From: JAJZAM01 sp027391075
Lineage (GTDB): Bacteria; Actinomycetota; Acidimicrobiia; Acidimicrobiales; Palsa-688
Assembly (NCBI GenBank): GCA_027391075.1
Contig: DAHYHI010000106.1
Coordinates: 1 to 64,000 of the forward strand
Direction: 5' to 3'
Length of the DNA stretch: 64,000 nt
Part shown: piece by piece, positions 31,838-41,015 of the stretch
Numbering within the stretch: the first letter of the stretch is position 1
How the letters are laid out: every line of letters starts with the position of its first letter
Program-made: the position numbers and the translations under genes
The notes under the pieces: model-generated
The model's input: only the letters and a program-made list of their open reading frames with translations
Database searches by the model: none
Told to the model about the DNA's origin: nothing

Positions 31838-34435
31838 ATGGCGAACACCGACAGCTACCGTCTGGCGCGCACTGCCGTCCCACGCCGCTACGACCTTGCG
31901 ATGCGGCCGCACCTCGACACTGCGACCTTCGAGGGCACCGTATCCGTGGACCTCGACCTGCTGGAGGACGCCGACAGCATCGTCTTGAACGCCGCCGAGC
32001 TCGAAATATCCTCCGCGGAGCTGGCAAGCCCGACAGGGGCAGTCCTCGTGCCCACAGCGCTGCTGCATCCCGAGGAGGAGCGCCTCGAACTGCGCTTCGG
32101 AACTCCAGCGCAGGCCGGGGCCGGCTACCGGCTGTCCCTCGCTTTCAGGGGCGTGCTGAACGACCACCTTCGCGGCTTCTACCGCAGCACTTTCAAGTCC
32201 CCTGACGGCCGGGAAGTGACGATAGCGACAACACAGTTCGAGGCAACAGACGCCCGCCGGGCTTTCCCGTGCTGGGATGAGCCTGATTTCAAGGCGACCT
32301 TCCAGGTCACCTTGGACGTCCCCGCCGGCTGTGTAGGGCTGTCCAACGGCCCGGTCGCCTCCGAGGAGACACTCGGGGATGGATGGACCCGTGTGCGCTT
32401 CGCGGAGACGATGCCGATGTCCACCTACCTGGTCGCTTTCATAGTCGGACCTTTCGAGCTGACCGCACCGGTCGACGTCTCAGGCGTGCCGGTCAGGGTG
32501 GCGACGGTCCCTTCGAAGCAGCCGCTGACGCCTTTCGCCCTTGAGGCGGCAGCCCATGCCCTGCGCTTCTTGTCCGACTACTTCGCGATTCCTTACCCGG
32601 AGGCGAAACTCGACCACGTGGCTATCCCCGACTTCGCCTTCGGGGCGATGGAGAACCTCGGCCTTGTCACATACCGTGAGACGGCACTTCTCGTCGACTC
32701 TGCCCGCGCGGCGCAGACGGAGATGGCCCGAGTCGCTTCTGTGATCGCGCACGAGACAGCCCACATGTGGTTCGGGGATCTGGTGACGATGAAATGGTGG
32801 AACGGGATCTGGCTGAACGAGGCGTTCGCTACTTTCATGGAGTTGACCACCACCGACGCTTTCAAACCCGCCTGGCAGATGTGGGCGGCGTTCGCAGCTG
32901 GCAAGGCGGCGGCCATGGCCGTCGACGGCTTGGAGTCGACCCGGCCGGTGGAGTACCCGGTGGGCCGCCCGGAAGAGGCCGAGGGCATGTTCGACCTGCT
33001 CACCTACCAAAAAGGTGGTTCGGTCCTCAAAATGCTGGAGCGCTACCTCGGAGCCGAGGTTTTCCGGCTTGGCATCTCGGCTTACCTGTCGTCGCACGCC
33101 CATTCGAACACCGAGACCTCCGACCTTTGGGACGCGCTGGAGCAGGTCTCGGGCGAACCGGTGCGGTCGATTATGGACTCTTGGATCTTCCAGGGAGGTC
33201 ACCCCCTCGTCGAGGCTGCTCTCGGCGCCGACGGGACCTCAGTGGCGCTCTCCCAGAGGCGCTTCACCTACCGCCCGGCTCCCGCCGGCGCCGGCGCGGC
33301 CACGTGGAAGGTTCCGGTTAACCTGCGTTTGTCTGCCGGTGGCAAAGTACGCGACGAACGACTGCTCCTTGATGCGGACGGCTCCACCGTGTCCTTCGAC
33401 GCTCCGGTCGACTGGTTGATCGTGAACGCCGGAGGATGGGGTTTCTACCGTTGCTCTTACAGCCCTCAGCTGAGACGGCGCCTGCTCGACGCCGGCCTGG
33501 CTGAGGTAGCGGAGCCTATGGAGCGCTTCAACTATCTAAGCGATACCTGGGCCGAGGTGGTAGCAGGAACCGCCGAGGTGGAGGATTGGGCTGCGGGCGC
33601 CGCTGCGCTCGGTCCTGACAGCGACCCGGACGTTTGGACCTCTCTGGGTTCGGGCCTGCACATGCTGGACCTCGCAGGCGACGACGAGGACCGGGCAGCG
33701 GTGGCCCGCTTCGCTGCGTCGCTGGCGGCGCCGGTGTGGAGCTCGCTCGGCTGGATCCCCACCGAGGGCGAACCGGAAAGAACCGCGACAGCCCGAGCGA
33801 GGGTCCTGTCGGTCCTAGCCCAGATAGCCAAGGACCCGGCGGTGGTAGCGCAGAGCGTCGCACGTCTTCGCAAGCACCTAGTGTCGCCGCCAGGGCCAGA
33901 CGGGCTGGCAGCTGATCTCGTGGGGGTCTGCGCACGTGTCGCTGTCGGGTCGGGCGGCGAGGACGAGTGGAACCTCGTCCTCGACGCGTACACCAAGGCC
34001 GGGTCCCCCCAAGAGGAACAGCGTTACCTGTTCGCTCTCGCCGAAGCGACGTCGGAGTCTTTACGGGAGCGGACCTTGCAGATGACGCTGGGATCTCAGG
34101 TGCGATCCCAAGACGCCCCCCTGGCGATAGCCACACTGATGGGCCAGCGCGGAGCAGCCGACCAAGCGTGGGATTGGGTCGAATCGAACTGGGACGAGCT
34201 AGCCGCCCGGATGCCCCACAGCCTCCTAGTGAGGATATTGGAATCCACCTCCAGTTTCGTCGATCCTGTGGTGGCCGCAAGAGTGAAGGCTTTCTGCTCT
34301 TCGAGGGACCTCACGTTGAGCCCGGTGCGTCTGGCTCAGATACTCGAACGTCTCGACGTGAACGTCTCGCTCGCTCAGCGTCTAAGGGGCACCATCGCCG
34401 GCAGGCTCGCCGATCTCGTCTCCCCCGAGGAGTGA
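31838..34435 (+). CDS. pepN: Aminopeptidase N (M1 family)
   Basis: 865-residue zinc metallopeptidase that removes N-terminal residues from peptides. The substrate motif GAMEN is at residues 269-273. The zinc motif HETAH is at 305-309 (VIAHETAHMWFGDLVTMKWW), with the third ligand Glu in WLNEAFATF. The ERAP1-like C-terminal helical domain is present and the length is normal. ATG 31838 has GAGAGGA six bases upstream. The 3' end overlaps xseB antiparallel by 54 bases. Confidence 0.96.
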   Translation: MANTDSYRLARTAVPRRYDLAMRPHLDTATFEGTVSVDLDLLEDADSIVLNAAELEISSAELASPTGAVLVPTALLHPEEERLELRFGTPAQAGAGYRLSLAFRGVLNDHLRGFYRSTFKSPDGREVTIATTQFEATDARRAFPCWDEPDFKATFQVTLDVPAGCVGLSNGPVASEETLGDGWTRVRFAETMPMSTYLVAFIVGPFELTAPVDVSGVPVRVATVPSKQPLTPFALEAAAHALRFLSDYFAIPYPEAKLDHVAIPDFAFGAMENLGLVTYRETALLVDSARAAQTEMARVASVIAHETAHMWFGDLVTMKWWNGIWLNEAFATFMELTTTDAFKPAWQMWAAFAAGKAAAMAVDGLESTRPVEYPVGRPEEAEGMFDLLTYQKGGSVLKMLERYLGAEVFRLGISAYLSSHAHSNTETSDLWDALEQVSGEPVRSIMDSWIFQGGHPLVEAALGADGTSVALSQRRFTYRPAPAGAGAATWKVPVNLRLSAGGKVRDERLLLDADGSTVSFDAPVDWLIVNAGGWGFYRCSYSPQLRRRLLDAGLAEVAEPMERFNYLSDTWAEVVAGTAEVEDWAAGAAALGPDSDPDVWTSLGSGLHMLDLAGDDEDRAAVARFAASLAAPVWSSLGWIPTEGEPERTATARARVLSVLAQIAKDPAVVAQSVARLRKHLVSPPGPDGLAADLVGVCARVAVGSGGEDEWNLVLDAYTKAGSPQEEQRYLFALAEATSESLRERTLQMTLGSQVRSQDAPLAIATLMGQRGAADQAWDWVESNWDELAARMPHSLLVRILESTSSFVDPVVAARVKAFCSSRDLTLSPVRLAQILERLDVNVSLAQRLRGTIAGRLADLVSPEE

Positions 34436-34708
34436 GCTTGCGTAGCCGTCCGGCACGGGCGGTATGCCACCAGCGAGGCGCTCCACTCTGGCCCGCACCT
34501 GGTCGAGCCTCTGCCTAGCCTGCGCGTGGACGGCCTCCGCCTGCTCGTAGAGGTCCGCTGTCGCTTCTATACCCACGTCACCGGCGGCGAGGCGGGCGGT
34601 GAGACTTTCGAGCTCCTCCATGAGATCTTCGAAGGTCTTGTCGCGATCCGAGCCGTGAGGCTGCGACGACTCCCTCATAGAGCCGCCATCGGTGTCGGAC
34701 GCGGTCAT
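34382..34708 (-). CDS. xseB: Exodeoxyribonuclease VII small subunit
   Basis: 108 residues. The conserved core TFEDLMEELESLTARLAAGDVGIEATADLYEQAEAV is split here by context as KTFEDLMEELESLTARL and ATADLYEQAEAVHAQARQRL, typical of the XseB helical hairpin. The N-terminal 22 and C-terminal 25 residues are non-conserved tails; the C-terminal tail is the part that overlaps pepN. It starts on the xseA stop (ATGA-type overlap). Confidence 0.9.
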   Translation of the reverse strand: MTASDTDGGSMRESSQPHGSDRDKTFEDLMEELESLTARLAAGDVGIEATADLYEQAEAVHAQARQRLDQVRARVERLAGGIPPVPDGYASSLLGGDEIGEPAGDGAP

Positions 34709-36042
34709 GGTCGCACCATCGCAGGTGACCCCAACTCGGGCAGAGAGTTAAGGCTAGCGACGGAGGCCAGCAGTGAGCCCTCGGCGAGTCGGATCGCCAG
34801 CTCATCCCCAGGCGACAGGTCAGCGGCGCGCCGGACGATGGTTCTGGCCGGACCGGTCACGACGGCGTAACCTCGCTCCAGGGTCCGCTGTGGGGACAGC
34901 GCCCGAAGGTGGCGGACGTCAGACTCCAGGCGACCCGCCGCCCTCCCCATCTCCTCCCAAACGTGACGCCTCCACGGTGTTCCCGCGAGGCGGTCCTCGG
35001 CAAGGCGCAGCGCTGTTCGAGGATGGCACCCTCCTAGTCGTATCGTGACCCGCTCTACCCTGAAAGCGGCCTGCTCCAGTCGCCCGGTTAACGCCCTTCG
35101 GGTTTGGACGGCCGCCAGTCGCCGCTCAGCTCTCCCGGCGGACTGCTCAACAGCGGACGCCGCACGTCGCAAAGCCTCGTCGACCTTTCGCGTCAACCCG
35201 GCCACGTCGGGCACCACGGCCATCGCTGCAAGCGACGGGGTCGGACAGCGAAGATCGGCCACCTCGTCGCACAAAGGCCTGTCGGACTCGTGGCCGATCG
35301 CCGACACGACCGGAACGGGGCACGCGGCGGCCGCCCTGCAGACCTCCTCGGTGCTCCACGGCAAAAGCGACGGTGCGTCCCCTCCTCCTCGCGCCAGCAC
35401 GAGCACCTCCACGGCAGGATCGCTCGACAGCGCCCGAATCCCCTCGACGATCCCCCGGCTGGCGGTCGGGCCGCTCACTGTGGTCTCGAAGAACACGACC
35501 GGGTAACCCGGACAGCGCTCGGCTACCACGGACTCGATGTCCTTACGCACGGCGGCGTCAGCACCGCATATCACCCCAATCGCTCTGGGCAGCATCGGGA
35601 TCCGGCGCCGGGGCCGGTCCAGCAATCCGTCCGCGCCTAGACGAGCGCGGGTCGCCTTGATGAGAGCGGCGATGGCTCCAGCGCCGACCGGAGTCACGCC
35701 TTGCGCCAGCAGAGCCAGTTGGCCCCGATCATTGGACCACTGGAGCGTTGCTGCGACCTCCACCCGCTCGCCAGCGGCCGGCCTGTATTGCCTGACGACT
35801 GCCGCCGGCATCTTCACGTCAATCTGGGCGGCTCTGTCCCTGAGAGTGAAATAGACCCAACCACCCTTGGTGGTCGTCGGCCGGTAGACCTCACCGTCCA
35901 CGACTACAGGACCGACGCCGGCTACGCAACGGGCAATCTCACCTGCCAGGCGAACGAGGGTCACCCGCCGGGGGAAACCGGCTGTCGGGTCGTCGAACAG
36001 GCTCAGGGACACCCGTATCAGGCTAGCCAGCGGATGGGACAT
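34705..36042 (-). CDS. xseA: Exodeoxyribonuclease VII large subunit
   Basis: 445-residue XseA. An N-terminal OB fold (VTLVRLAGEIARCVAGVGP, GGWVYFTLRDRAAQIDVKM) precedes the nuclease domain with PRAIGVICGADAAVRKDI, ARGGGDAPSLLPWSTEEV, and AIGHESDRPLCDEVADLRCP followed by TPSLAA. A helical coiled-coil region and GYAVVTGPARTIVRRAADL close it. I chose ATG 36042; a TTG 24 bases upstream is possible. It forms an operon with xseB. Confidence 0.94.
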   Translation of the reverse strand: MSHPLASLIRVSLSLFDDPTAGFPRRVTLVRLAGEIARCVAGVGPVVVDGEVYRPTTTKGGWVYFTLRDRAAQIDVKMPAAVVRQYRPAAGERVEVAATLQWSNDRGQLALLAQGVTPVGAGAIAALIKATRARLGADGLLDRPRRRIPMLPRAIGVICGADAAVRKDIESVVAERCPGYPVVFFETTVSGPTASRGIVEGIRALSSDPAVEVLVLARGGGDAPSLLPWSTEEVCRAAAACPVPVVSAIGHESDRPLCDEVADLRCPTPSLAAMAVVPDVAGLTRKVDEALRRAASAVEQSAGRAERRLAAVQTRRALTGRLEQAAFRVERVTIRLGGCHPRTALRLAEDRLAGTPWRRHVWEEMGRAAGRLESDVRHLRALSPQRTLERGYAVVTGPARTIVRRAADLSPGDELAIRLAEGSLLASVASLNSLPELGSPAMVRP

Positions 36043-36155
36043 CGCGTGGGGATCATCTCGGGGCAACGGACGAACCCGCTCACCACCAGGACTCTCAGGG
36101 GTCGGCTAAGCTCTATGCGCTGGAGGCCGAAGCCGGCCAGCAGGAGATACGTTTT

Positions 36156-37343
36156 TTGATCCCAGAGCAAAGTGGAACCGGTTTCGCGTCGCTCGGCGTG
36201 GAACCCGACCTCGTGGGAACGCTTAGCGCGCTCGGTATCAGCGAGGCGTTCCCCATACAAAAGCTGACGTTACCCGACGCTCTCGCCGGACGCGACATCT
36301 GCGGTAAGGCCAAGACAGGTTCGGGGAAGACCCTTGCTTTCGGCGTGGCGCTGATACAACGTCTCGGCGAGCGCTCCGAGACGTCAGGCTCTCCTGCTCC
36401 GCGAGGCCTAGTGCTCGTACCTACCCGAGAGCTTGCCGGTCAAGTTGCTGACGTCCTCACCCCTTTGGCCGCTGCCCGCCACCTCAGCCTCGTCGCCTGC
36501 TATGGCGGCACTAGCCTAGACGATCAGGTGCAAAGCCTCCGAAAGGGCTGCGACGTGGTAGTCGCAACCCCCGGGAGATTGATCGACCTCCGTCAACGCG
36601 ACGAGATCGACCTCGCCAAGGTGGCAGTCGTGGTCCTCGACGAGGCGGACAGGATGGCCGACATGGGCTTCACTCCTCAGGTCGAGTGGCTTCTACGTCA
36701 CCTCGTCGGAACACACCAGACGATGCTGTTTTCGGCGACTCTCGACTCTGACGTCGACAGGCTGGTCCGTCACGAGCTCTCCGACCCTGTGCACCACGAG
36801 GTGATGTCTGAGTCCTCGACGGTGTCGGAGATGGCCCACCGCTTTGTGCAGGTTCACCAGATGGACAAGGTTAAGGTTGCGGCCGCTGTATGCCGGGCCT
36901 CGAGCCGGGCGATCGTTTTCACACGTACCAAGCACGCAGCTGACCGGCTGACCGAGAATCTCCGCCAGATGAAAGTGGATGCCCGCCCGATCCACGGCGA
37001 TCTACGCCAAAAGGAGCGGGAGCGGGCCCTTAAAGCGTTCAGCGAAGGACGTCTGGCGGTGCTGGTCGCCACGGACGTCGCAGCTAGAGGCCTCGACGTC
37101 GACGACGTCGACGTAGTCATCCACTTCGACCCGCCAGATGACCACAAAGCCTACCTGCACCGTTCCGGTAGGACTGCCCGCGCTGGGCGCGCCGGGCTCG
37201 CCGTGACACTCGTGCTGTGGAACGAGCAGGCTGCCGTAGAGCGGATCCAGAAGCGTCTGGGCCTCACATCGCCGATCGTGGAGATGTTCTCGAACGATCC
37301 TCGCTTAGCGCGTCTCGCCTCGTGGGAACCAACCGAGGTTTAG
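36156..37343 (+). CDS. DEAD-box RNA helicase
   Basis: 395 residues, the compact DEAD core. The Q motif region is ALGISEAFPIQKLTLPDAL, motif I AKTGSGKT, Ia PTRELAG, motif II VVLDEADRMADMGF, and motif III FSATL. Motifs V and VI are VATDVAARGLDVDDVDVVIH and YLHRSGRTARAGRAG. There is no long C-terminal RNA-binding tail. The TTG at 36156 has AGGAG nine bases upstream and is divergent from xseA. Confidence 0.95.
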   Translation: MIPEQSGTGFASLGVEPDLVGTLSALGISEAFPIQKLTLPDALAGRDICGKAKTGSGKTLAFGVALIQRLGERSETSGSPAPRGLVLVPTRELAGQVADVLTPLAAARHLSLVACYGGTSLDDQVQSLRKGCDVVVATPGRLIDLRQRDEIDLAKVAVVVLDEADRMADMGFTPQVEWLLRHLVGTHQTMLFSATLDSDVDRLVRHELSDPVHHEVMSESSTVSEMAHRFVQVHQMDKVKVAAAVCRASSRAIVFTRTKHAADRLTENLRQMKVDARPIHGDLRQKERERALKAFSEGRLAVLVATDVAARGLDVDDVDVVIHFDPPDDHKAYLHRSGRTARAGRAGLAVTLVLWNEQAAVERIQKRLGLTSPIVEMFSNDPRLARLASWEPTEV

Positions 37344-37412
37344 CCCCAGCCCGGGGGCTTCAGGTTCCCAGATCCGGCCAGCAGCGACGATGAGAACCAG
37401 GCTTAGTGGCAT

Positions 37413-38534
37413 ATGACCTTTAATCGCCTAGCGGACGCCGTCGGGCTCGTCGCGGGGATCGGGATAGTGGCTGCCACCCTCACGTCGACGCTGAGGGCCG
37501 TGGTTTTGCCACGAGCCTCCCAAGGCCTGATCCCCGAGATGACGATCACCTCCTTGCGCCTGTTGTTTCGGGCGAGAGTCAGACGCCACGACGACTACCT
37601 GCGCCGTGATCACCTGATGGCCATGTTTGCGCCAGTTGCGCTGCTGGCGATGCTCGTCTCGTGGCTTCTCGTTACCACCGTCGCCTATAGCCTTATCTTC
37701 TTCTGCGTCACCGGGCGCTCCCTGGCCGCCTCAGCGGAGCTGTCAGGATCTTCCATCGTCACTTTGGGAACCGTCTCCGACAGCCGGTTCTGGCCTTCGC
37801 TGCTAGGCGACTCCGAAGCAGGCGTGGGCCTGCTCATCGTCGCATTGGTTATCAGCTACCTACCCAGCATGTACTCGGCTTTCACCCGCCGCGAGACCGG
37901 CGTAACCCTGCTCGAGGTCCGTGCCGGGAACCCTCCGTCGGCGACGACGATGCTCCTGCGTTTCCGGCGAATCGACAACGGTCTTGCCGAGATCACCGAC
38001 CTGTGGCGTCAGTGGGAGCAGTGGTTCGCCGATATCGAAGAGTCCCACACGACCTTCCCGATACTCGTGTTCTTCCGGTCGCCTCACGGTGAACGTTCCT
38101 GGGTGACAGCAGCCGGAGCTCTCCTCGACGGAGCCGCACTGTGGATATCAGCCGTCGAGCACCCGGCGGACCCGAACGCCCACCTGTGCATCCGCGCCGG
38201 CTTCCTGTCCCTCAGGAGGATCGCGGACGCTTTCGGAATACCCTACGACCCAGATCCCGCCCCGGACGGACCGGTCAGCGTCTCCAGGCAAGAATGGGAC
38301 GAGGCCATATCCGAGATGCGCGACGGCGGGGTGGCAGTAGTAGAAGACCTGGACCTGGCTTGGGAGAAGTGGAGAGGGTGGCGGGTGAACTACGACACTG
38401 TCCTGCTGCGCCTGGCGAGGCTCATCGAGGCGCCTCCCGCCCCGTGGGTGTCGGATCGCTCTCCGATGGGAGGCTACCGGGACCGGTGGGTTTCCCGCCG
38501 GACCGCCCGAAGAGCCAGCGGGCGCCGGCGATAG
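37413..38534 (+). CDS. Membrane protein with pore-loop-like segment, function unknown
   Basis: 373 residues. The hydrophobic helices are about residues 10-32, 68-98 and 133-152. Between the second and third lies SAELSGSSIVTLGTVSDSRF, which sits where a two-helix K+-channel pore loop would and has the TLGTV pattern but no GYG filter. The remaining C-terminal 200 residues are soluble, with ITDLWRQWEQWFADIEESHTT and VNYDTVLLRLARLI. I recognise no named family with certainty. Its 3' end overlaps a possible minus-strand gene. Confidence 0.7.
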   Translation: MTFNRLADAVGLVAGIGIVAATLTSTLRAVVLPRASQGLIPEMTITSLRLLFRARVRRHDDYLRRDHLMAMFAPVALLAMLVSWLLVTTVAYSLIFFCVTGRSLAASAELSGSSIVTLGTVSDSRFWPSLLGDSEAGVGLLIVALVISYLPSMYSAFTRRETGVTLLEVRAGNPPSATTMLLRFRRIDNGLAEITDLWRQWEQWFADIEESHTTFPILVFFRSPHGERSWVTAAGALLDGAALWISAVEHPADPNAHLCIRAGFLSLRRIADAFGIPYDPDPAPDGPVSVSRQEWDEAISEMRDGGVAVVEDLDLAWEKWRGWRVNYDTVLLRLARLIEAPPAPWVSDRSPMGGYRDRWVSRRTARRASGRRR

Positions 38535-38763
38535 CAGCACCGATACCGAGCAGGACGGGGACGATCCCGAAGAGGTCGGCGGCGTCGTTCTGCGGGCCGG
38601 GCACGGCGACGGTGACGTTCGGTCCGCCGACGATGGTGATCACAGACCCGGCCCCCCGGGGTAGCGTCGACGCGGGCGCCACAGAAGTGGACGGAGGCGA
38701 CGTCGAAGAGGAGGCCTGGGCGGAGGCGACCACGAAAACCCCGCCGACGTCGAAGCTGTGCAC
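38422..38763 (-). CDS. Possible small secreted/membrane protein
   Basis: 113 residues from GTG 38763. The N-terminus VFVVASAQASSSTSPPSTS looks like a signal-peptide end followed by a Ser/Thr/Pro linker. LFGIVPVLLGIGAAIAGARWLF (about 65-86) is a membrane helix, followed by a polar tail. The true start may be further upstream. It is the only candidate gene in the 321-base gap 38535-38855, and 113 bases overlap the preceding plus-strand gene, so it may not be real. Confidence 0.4.
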   Translation of the reverse strand: MHSFDVGGVFVVASAQASSSTSPPSTSVAPASTLPRGAGSVITIVGGPNVTVAVPGPQNDAADLFGIVPVLLGIGAAIAGARWLFGRSGGKPTGPGSLPSESDPTPTGREAPR

Positions 38764-38842
38764 ACCCCACCTTCTCGCACCCAGAGGAGCCTTGGCAAGC
38801 CGCGCTGCTAGCTGTCCGCTCCGGGCAGCGCCGCGCGGCGGG

Positions 38843-38848
38843 TAGTCT
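38843..38848 (+). promoter_or_regulatory. Putative leaderless -10 (TAGTCT) for murA
   Basis: TAGTCT, seven-base spacer CGCTAGC, then ATG 38856. No Shine-Dalgarno. Confidence 0.5.
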
Positions 38849-38855
38849 CGCTAGC

Positions 38856-40154
38856 ATGTCGGATTCTTGGCTGATCGAACCCTCCGGTCCCCTGCGGGGT
38901 GAAGTGGAGGTCCGCGGCTCCAAGAACGCTGTGACCAAGCACATGGTAGCGGCGATACTCGCCCGGGAACCCAGCACCATCTCTAACGTCCCCGAAGTCG
39001 GCGACGTCGAGATCACCGCGCAGATCCTCTCAGCCCTCGGAGCGGGAGTCGAGCGCAGAGGCGACGCCATCACTGTTACGCCTCCCGAAGGGCCCGGCTC
39101 GTCGGTGCCTCTGTCTTTCAGCGGGCTCAACAGGATCCCCGTGCTGCTGCTGGGGCCCCTCCTGCACCTGACCGGGGAGGCCTTCGTTCCGAGGGTCGGA
39201 GGCGACCAGATAGGCGGACGACCCGTCGACTTCCACGTCGAGGCCCTCAGGGCTTTCGGGGCTGAAGTGGACGTCACCGCCGAGGGTATAGCAGCGCGCT
39301 GCCGAGGTCTTAAAGGTGCGATCATCGAGCTTCCCTACCCGAGCGTGGGAGCCACCGAGTCGGCTCTTTTGTGTGCCGCGCTCGCCGAAGGCAAGTCCGT
39401 CATCCGCAACGCAGCGAACGAGCCGGAAGTCCTGGAGTTGGCGTTGTTCTTGCAGCGGATGGGAGCGTGCATCGAGTTGCGCCCCGACCGGCGGATCATA
39501 ATCGAGGGCGTCCCCAAGCTCCACGGGGCCAGGACGCGCCTTCAAGGCGACCGCAACGAAGCTTTCAGCTATCTGATCGCCGGTCTGCTCACGAAAGGGC
39601 AGGTGCGCGTCGTGGGATGCAACCAGGACCGCCTGGTCACTGCTATCACTACCTTGATGAAGATGGGAGCAGTTGTCGAGATCGACGACTCCGGCCTGAC
39701 AGCGTCAGCGCCGAACGGGTTGCGGCCGGCAGCAGTGCAGACCGACGTCCACCCAGGGTTCATGACCGACTGGCAGACTCCCCTCATGGTCCTTTTCACC
39801 CAGTGCGAAGGGATGTCGGTCCTGCACGAGACGGTCTACGAGGACCGTTTCGTGTACGTTCCGGCCCTCAAGCAGATGGGCTGTGAAATAGAGCTGTTCT
39901 CGACGTGCCTGGGCGGGTCGGCCTGTCGCTTCCACGAGAAGAGCTACCTGCACTCGGCCGTAGTTCGTGGCGTGTCGAAGCTGACCGGGGCAGAAGTAGA
40001 CATCCCCGACGTCAGGGCTGGCTTCTCCAGCGTCATAGCCGCAGCGGCGGCTGAAGGCTCTTCTCTACTTCACGGGGTGCACCACCTCGAACGCGGTTAT
40101 CACCGCCCGGCCGAGCAGCTGCGCTCATTGGGCCTGGATCTACGCACGAAGTGA
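38856..40154 (+). CDS. murA: UDP-N-acetylglucosamine 1-carboxyvinyltransferase (Asp117 form)
   Basis: 432-residue EPSP-synthase-fold enzyme that adds enolpyruvate to UDP-GlcNAc, the first committed step of peptidoglycan synthesis. VEVRGSKNAVTKHMVAAIL holds the conserved Lys-Asn, HPGFMTDWQTPLMVLF the catalytic Asp, and PDVRAGFSSVIAAAAA the Arg. The loop residue equivalent to E. coli Cys115 is Asp117 (VGGDQIGGRPVDFH), the state known from mycobacteria that prevents alkylation by fosfomycin. Coupled to the thioesterase by GTGA. Confidence 0.93.
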   Translation: MSDSWLIEPSGPLRGEVEVRGSKNAVTKHMVAAILAREPSTISNVPEVGDVEITAQILSALGAGVERRGDAITVTPPEGPGSSVPLSFSGLNRIPVLLLGPLLHLTGEAFVPRVGGDQIGGRPVDFHVEALRAFGAEVDVTAEGIAARCRGLKGAIIELPYPSVGATESALLCAALAEGKSVIRNAANEPEVLELALFLQRMGACIELRPDRRIIIEGVPKLHGARTRLQGDRNEAFSYLIAGLLTKGQVRVVGCNQDRLVTAITTLMKMGAVVEIDDSGLTASAPNGLRPAAVQTDVHPGFMTDWQTPLMVLFTQCEGMSVLHETVYEDRFVYVPALKQMGCEIELFSTCLGGSACRFHEKSYLHSAVVRGVSKLTGAEVDIPDVRAGFSSVIAAAAAEGSSLLHGVHHLERGYHRPAEQLRSLGLDLRTK

Positions 40155-40960
40155 CCCAGGCGTCTCTCACGGCCCAGGCGGCGGACGTCGCTCCAGGCTC
40201 GCTCTACCACTTCGACGGGCGCTTCTACCATCCCCAGCCGGTGACCGCAGGGCCGTGGAATCCCGACGCCCAGCACGGCGGCCCTGTCGCCGCTCTGCTC
40301 GCGGGCGCCTTGGAAGCCGGCGCCGGGAGCGCGCTGGTTCGAATCACGGTAGAACTGCTCCGGCCGGTTCCTCTGAGGTCGCTGAGCTTGACGCGACGAA
40401 TCGTGAAAGCCGGACGTAGCGTCACGGTCATCGACGCTACAATCAGCGCCGACGGCGTCGATGTGGCGACAGCCCGAGGGCTCAACCTCCGCCGCCTCGA
40501 GGTCGCCGCTCCTTCTCAGGCTGCTACTCCCCCACCGGCTATCCCCTCCCCCCAGCCCACCCCTAGCGGGGCTCGGCGCACGCCGTTTGCCTCTGCAGTG
40601 GAAATGCGCTTCGTCGAGGGAAGCTGGGAGGAGCTGGGGCCGGCGACGCTTTGGACGAGGCTCCTGCTGCCCGTCGTGGACCAAGAACCTGTCACCGCCA
40701 TGCAAAGGGCGGCCGCCGCCGCTGACTTCGCTAACGGGATCAGCCGTGTCGTGGACTTCGAAACGCACACGTTCATAAACGCGGATCTCACTGTCGCTAT
40801 ATCCCGGCCACCCCGAGACGAATGGATCGGATTCGAGATGGCCAGTCACGTCTCCAACCAGGGCACCGGCCACGCTGAAAGCAGGATCTTCGACACCGCC
40901 GGGACAATAGGCCGGTCGATACAATCGCTGATCGTCACCGAGAAAGGCCCCGCCACGTAG
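40151..40960 (+). CDS. Acyl-CoA thioesterase-like double-hotdog protein
   Basis: 269 residues. WNPDAQHGGPVAALLAGALE is the first hotdog helix with the conserved His-Gly-Gly. RITVELLRPVPLRSLSL and RSVTVIDATISADGVDVATA complete hotdog 1, and a Pro-rich linker leads to hotdog 2 (VVDFETHTFINADLTVAISR, ESRIFDTAGTIGRSIQSLI). The TesB-like actinobacterial family hydrolyses or binds acyl-CoA; chain specificity is unknown. GTG 40151 overlaps the murA stop. Confidence 0.85.
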   Translation: MTQASLTAQAADVAPGSLYHFDGRFYHPQPVTAGPWNPDAQHGGPVAALLAGALEAGAGSALVRITVELLRPVPLRSLSLTRRIVKAGRSVTVIDATISADGVDVATARGLNLRRLEVAAPSQAATPPPAIPSPQPTPSGARRTPFASAVEMRFVEGSWEELGPATLWTRLLLPVVDQEPVTAMQRAAAAADFANGISRVVDFETHTFINADLTVAISRPPRDEWIGFEMASHVSNQGTGHAESRIFDTAGTIGRSIQSLIVTEKGPAT

Positions 40961-41015
40961 TTCTGGGAAAGTGGTGCTTCTCAGCGTGCTCCACGGCCGC
41001 CAGGCGCCGGCGGAT

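Noticed and set aside
38474..39325. 283-codon minus-strand frame across the murA 5' region
   Set aside because: Antisense to murA with low-complexity composition; murA itself is unambiguous.
40961..41015. Hairpin CCGCC-AGGCGCC-GGCGG between thioesterase and glutamate dehydrogenase as a terminator
   Set aside because: Only five base pairs; such short GC hairpins occur by chance at this composition.
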